From Bog-473 sp964457065 (GTDB lineage Bacteria > Actinomycetota > Acidimicrobiia > Acidimicrobiales > RAAP-2), in contig CAYWDQ010000006.1 of NCBI GenBank assembly GCA_964457065.1, forward strand, positions 1 to 57,593: a stretch of 57,593 nt of DNA, in the 5' to 3' direction. The translations under genes and the position numbers were made by a program. This document shows, piece by piece, positions 57,065-57,593 of this stretch (its first letter is position 1; every line of letters begins with the position of its first letter). Below the pieces are notes generated by a model, which saw nothing but the letters and a program-made list of their open reading frames with translations, was not told where the DNA came from and ran no database searches.

Positions 57065-57593
57065 GCCGCGATCTCCGCCTTTGCCACACCACACCACCAA
57101 CCGCACCAAGTGTGATGACCGCTCCGATCGCAATGAACCACGTCACCAGGGTGAATACGACACCGATCTTTCCGTACAACCGGCTGTCCGACACCATGGT
57201 CGAGGAAAGGTAGAGCGACGCGAACACGCCGAGTCCCATCCAAAAGAGCGCCGTCGCCACCGCCGAAGGGGCAACCCGAGCCCACGATTCCCTTCCTGCC
57301 AACAGGAAATGGATGGACCACCAGAAGAAGAGCGTCAGAAGGACGAAGTCAACCAGCCCGAGCACCACCGGACCTCCTGGCCCGTGACGTAAGGGCCCGC
57401 TGATCTCGCCGTCGAGGATGAGCAACCCCGCGAGTCCCGCAATCCAAACGAAGCAGCGCAGCAGATTATCGGCTCCCCGGGCGTGGGCCTGTTCGAAGGT
57501 GCCTTCGTAGATGACCTGGACCGATCTTGCCACCGCTATCGTGCCGGCGAGGGACAGTGCCAGGCTGACGAACACGCCGAGATTGAACGAGAC
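57057..57593 (-). CDS. YihY/BrkB-like membrane protein (5' partial)
   Basis: The frame is open to the right edge, so the N-terminus is missing; 178 residues are visible. Hydrophobic segments (LRCFVWIAGLAGLLILDG, LVDFVLLTLFFWWSIHFLLA, VVFTLVTWFIAIGAVITLGA) and LYGKIGVVFTLVTWFIA resemble the C-terminal half of the YihY/BrkB family (formerly called RNase BN). The tail WQRRRSRRA is basic. Function of the family is uncertain. Confidence 0.7.
   Translation of the reverse strand, partial: VSFNLGVFVSLALSLAGTIAVARSVQVIYEGTFEQAHARGADNLLRCFVWIAGLAGLLILDGEISGPLRHGPGGPVVLGLVDFVLLTLFFWWSIHFLLAGRESWARVAPSAVATALFWMGLGVFASLYLSSTMVSDSRLYGKIGVVFTLVTWFIAIGAVITLGAVGGVVWQRRRSRRA

Overview
The window is high-GC DNA from an actinomycete-type bacterium, most likely class Acidimicrobiia (inference from gene content). 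The signs are GYW-repeat secreted proteins, a DUF7144 membrane protein, pyruvate phosphate dikinase, an F420/LLM oxidoreductase and an ECF41 sigma factor paired with a carboxymuconolactone decarboxylase. It has three parts: a mobile island (about 1-13,200), a long block of core chromosome (about 13,170-52,900), and a second accessory stretch (about 52,850 to the right edge).

The left island abuts a chromosomal tRNA-Asn(GTT) on the minus strand (13173-13244). The 3' half of this tRNA recurs as an attachment-site-like sequence at 3851 (36 bp identical), with decayed copies at 869 and 10563. Each copy continues into a shared repeat of roughly 170-220 bp. The island therefore looks like several elements stacked at one tRNA gene. 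No integrase is visible. Segment 1 (1080-3850) carries small genes (DUF7144, CMD-like, cupin, hypotheticals). Segment 2 (4040-10,390) is the highlight: an RlaP-like nucleotidyltransferase, about 32 tRNA genes in 3.2 kb (5312-8480) with 32 different anticodons covering all 20 amino acids, an RtcB RNA ligase and a frame-disrupted DIP1984-family gene. It resembles a portable tRNA supply plus RNA-repair module. Segment 3 (10,777-12,957) encodes a 726-residue protein with two PD-(D/E)XK-like nuclease motifs.

The core chromosome begins with tRNA-Asn, rpoD and dnaG. It continues with ppdK, a MarR regulator divergent from a DrrAB-type ABC exporter, DUF488, then a minus-strand uppS-hypothetical-recO-hemW-glyQS run. 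Next come a hemerythrin protein, the ECF41/CMD pair with matching promoters, dinG and an ArsR-like regulator. A long minus-strand operon-like run follows in the order lepA, hrcA (CIRCE operator), dnaJ, rsmE, HIT, phoH, ybeY, CNNM, era. Then rpsT, a flavin-binding protein, an AraC regulator, a VOC protein, a thioredoxin-folP-holA operon, a phosphotransferase, a PAC2 protein, an LLM oxidoreductase and leuS.

The right accessory part starts at tRNA-Ala(GGC). A 47-bp exact copy of its 3' part lies 1.24 kb downstream, bracketing a single secreted-protein gene: a mini-island with no recombinase. Beyond it are small stress- or envelope-type genes: a second DUF7144 protein, two SHOCT proteins, DUF6325, a membrane protein, and a truncated YihY/BrkB-like protein running off the edge.
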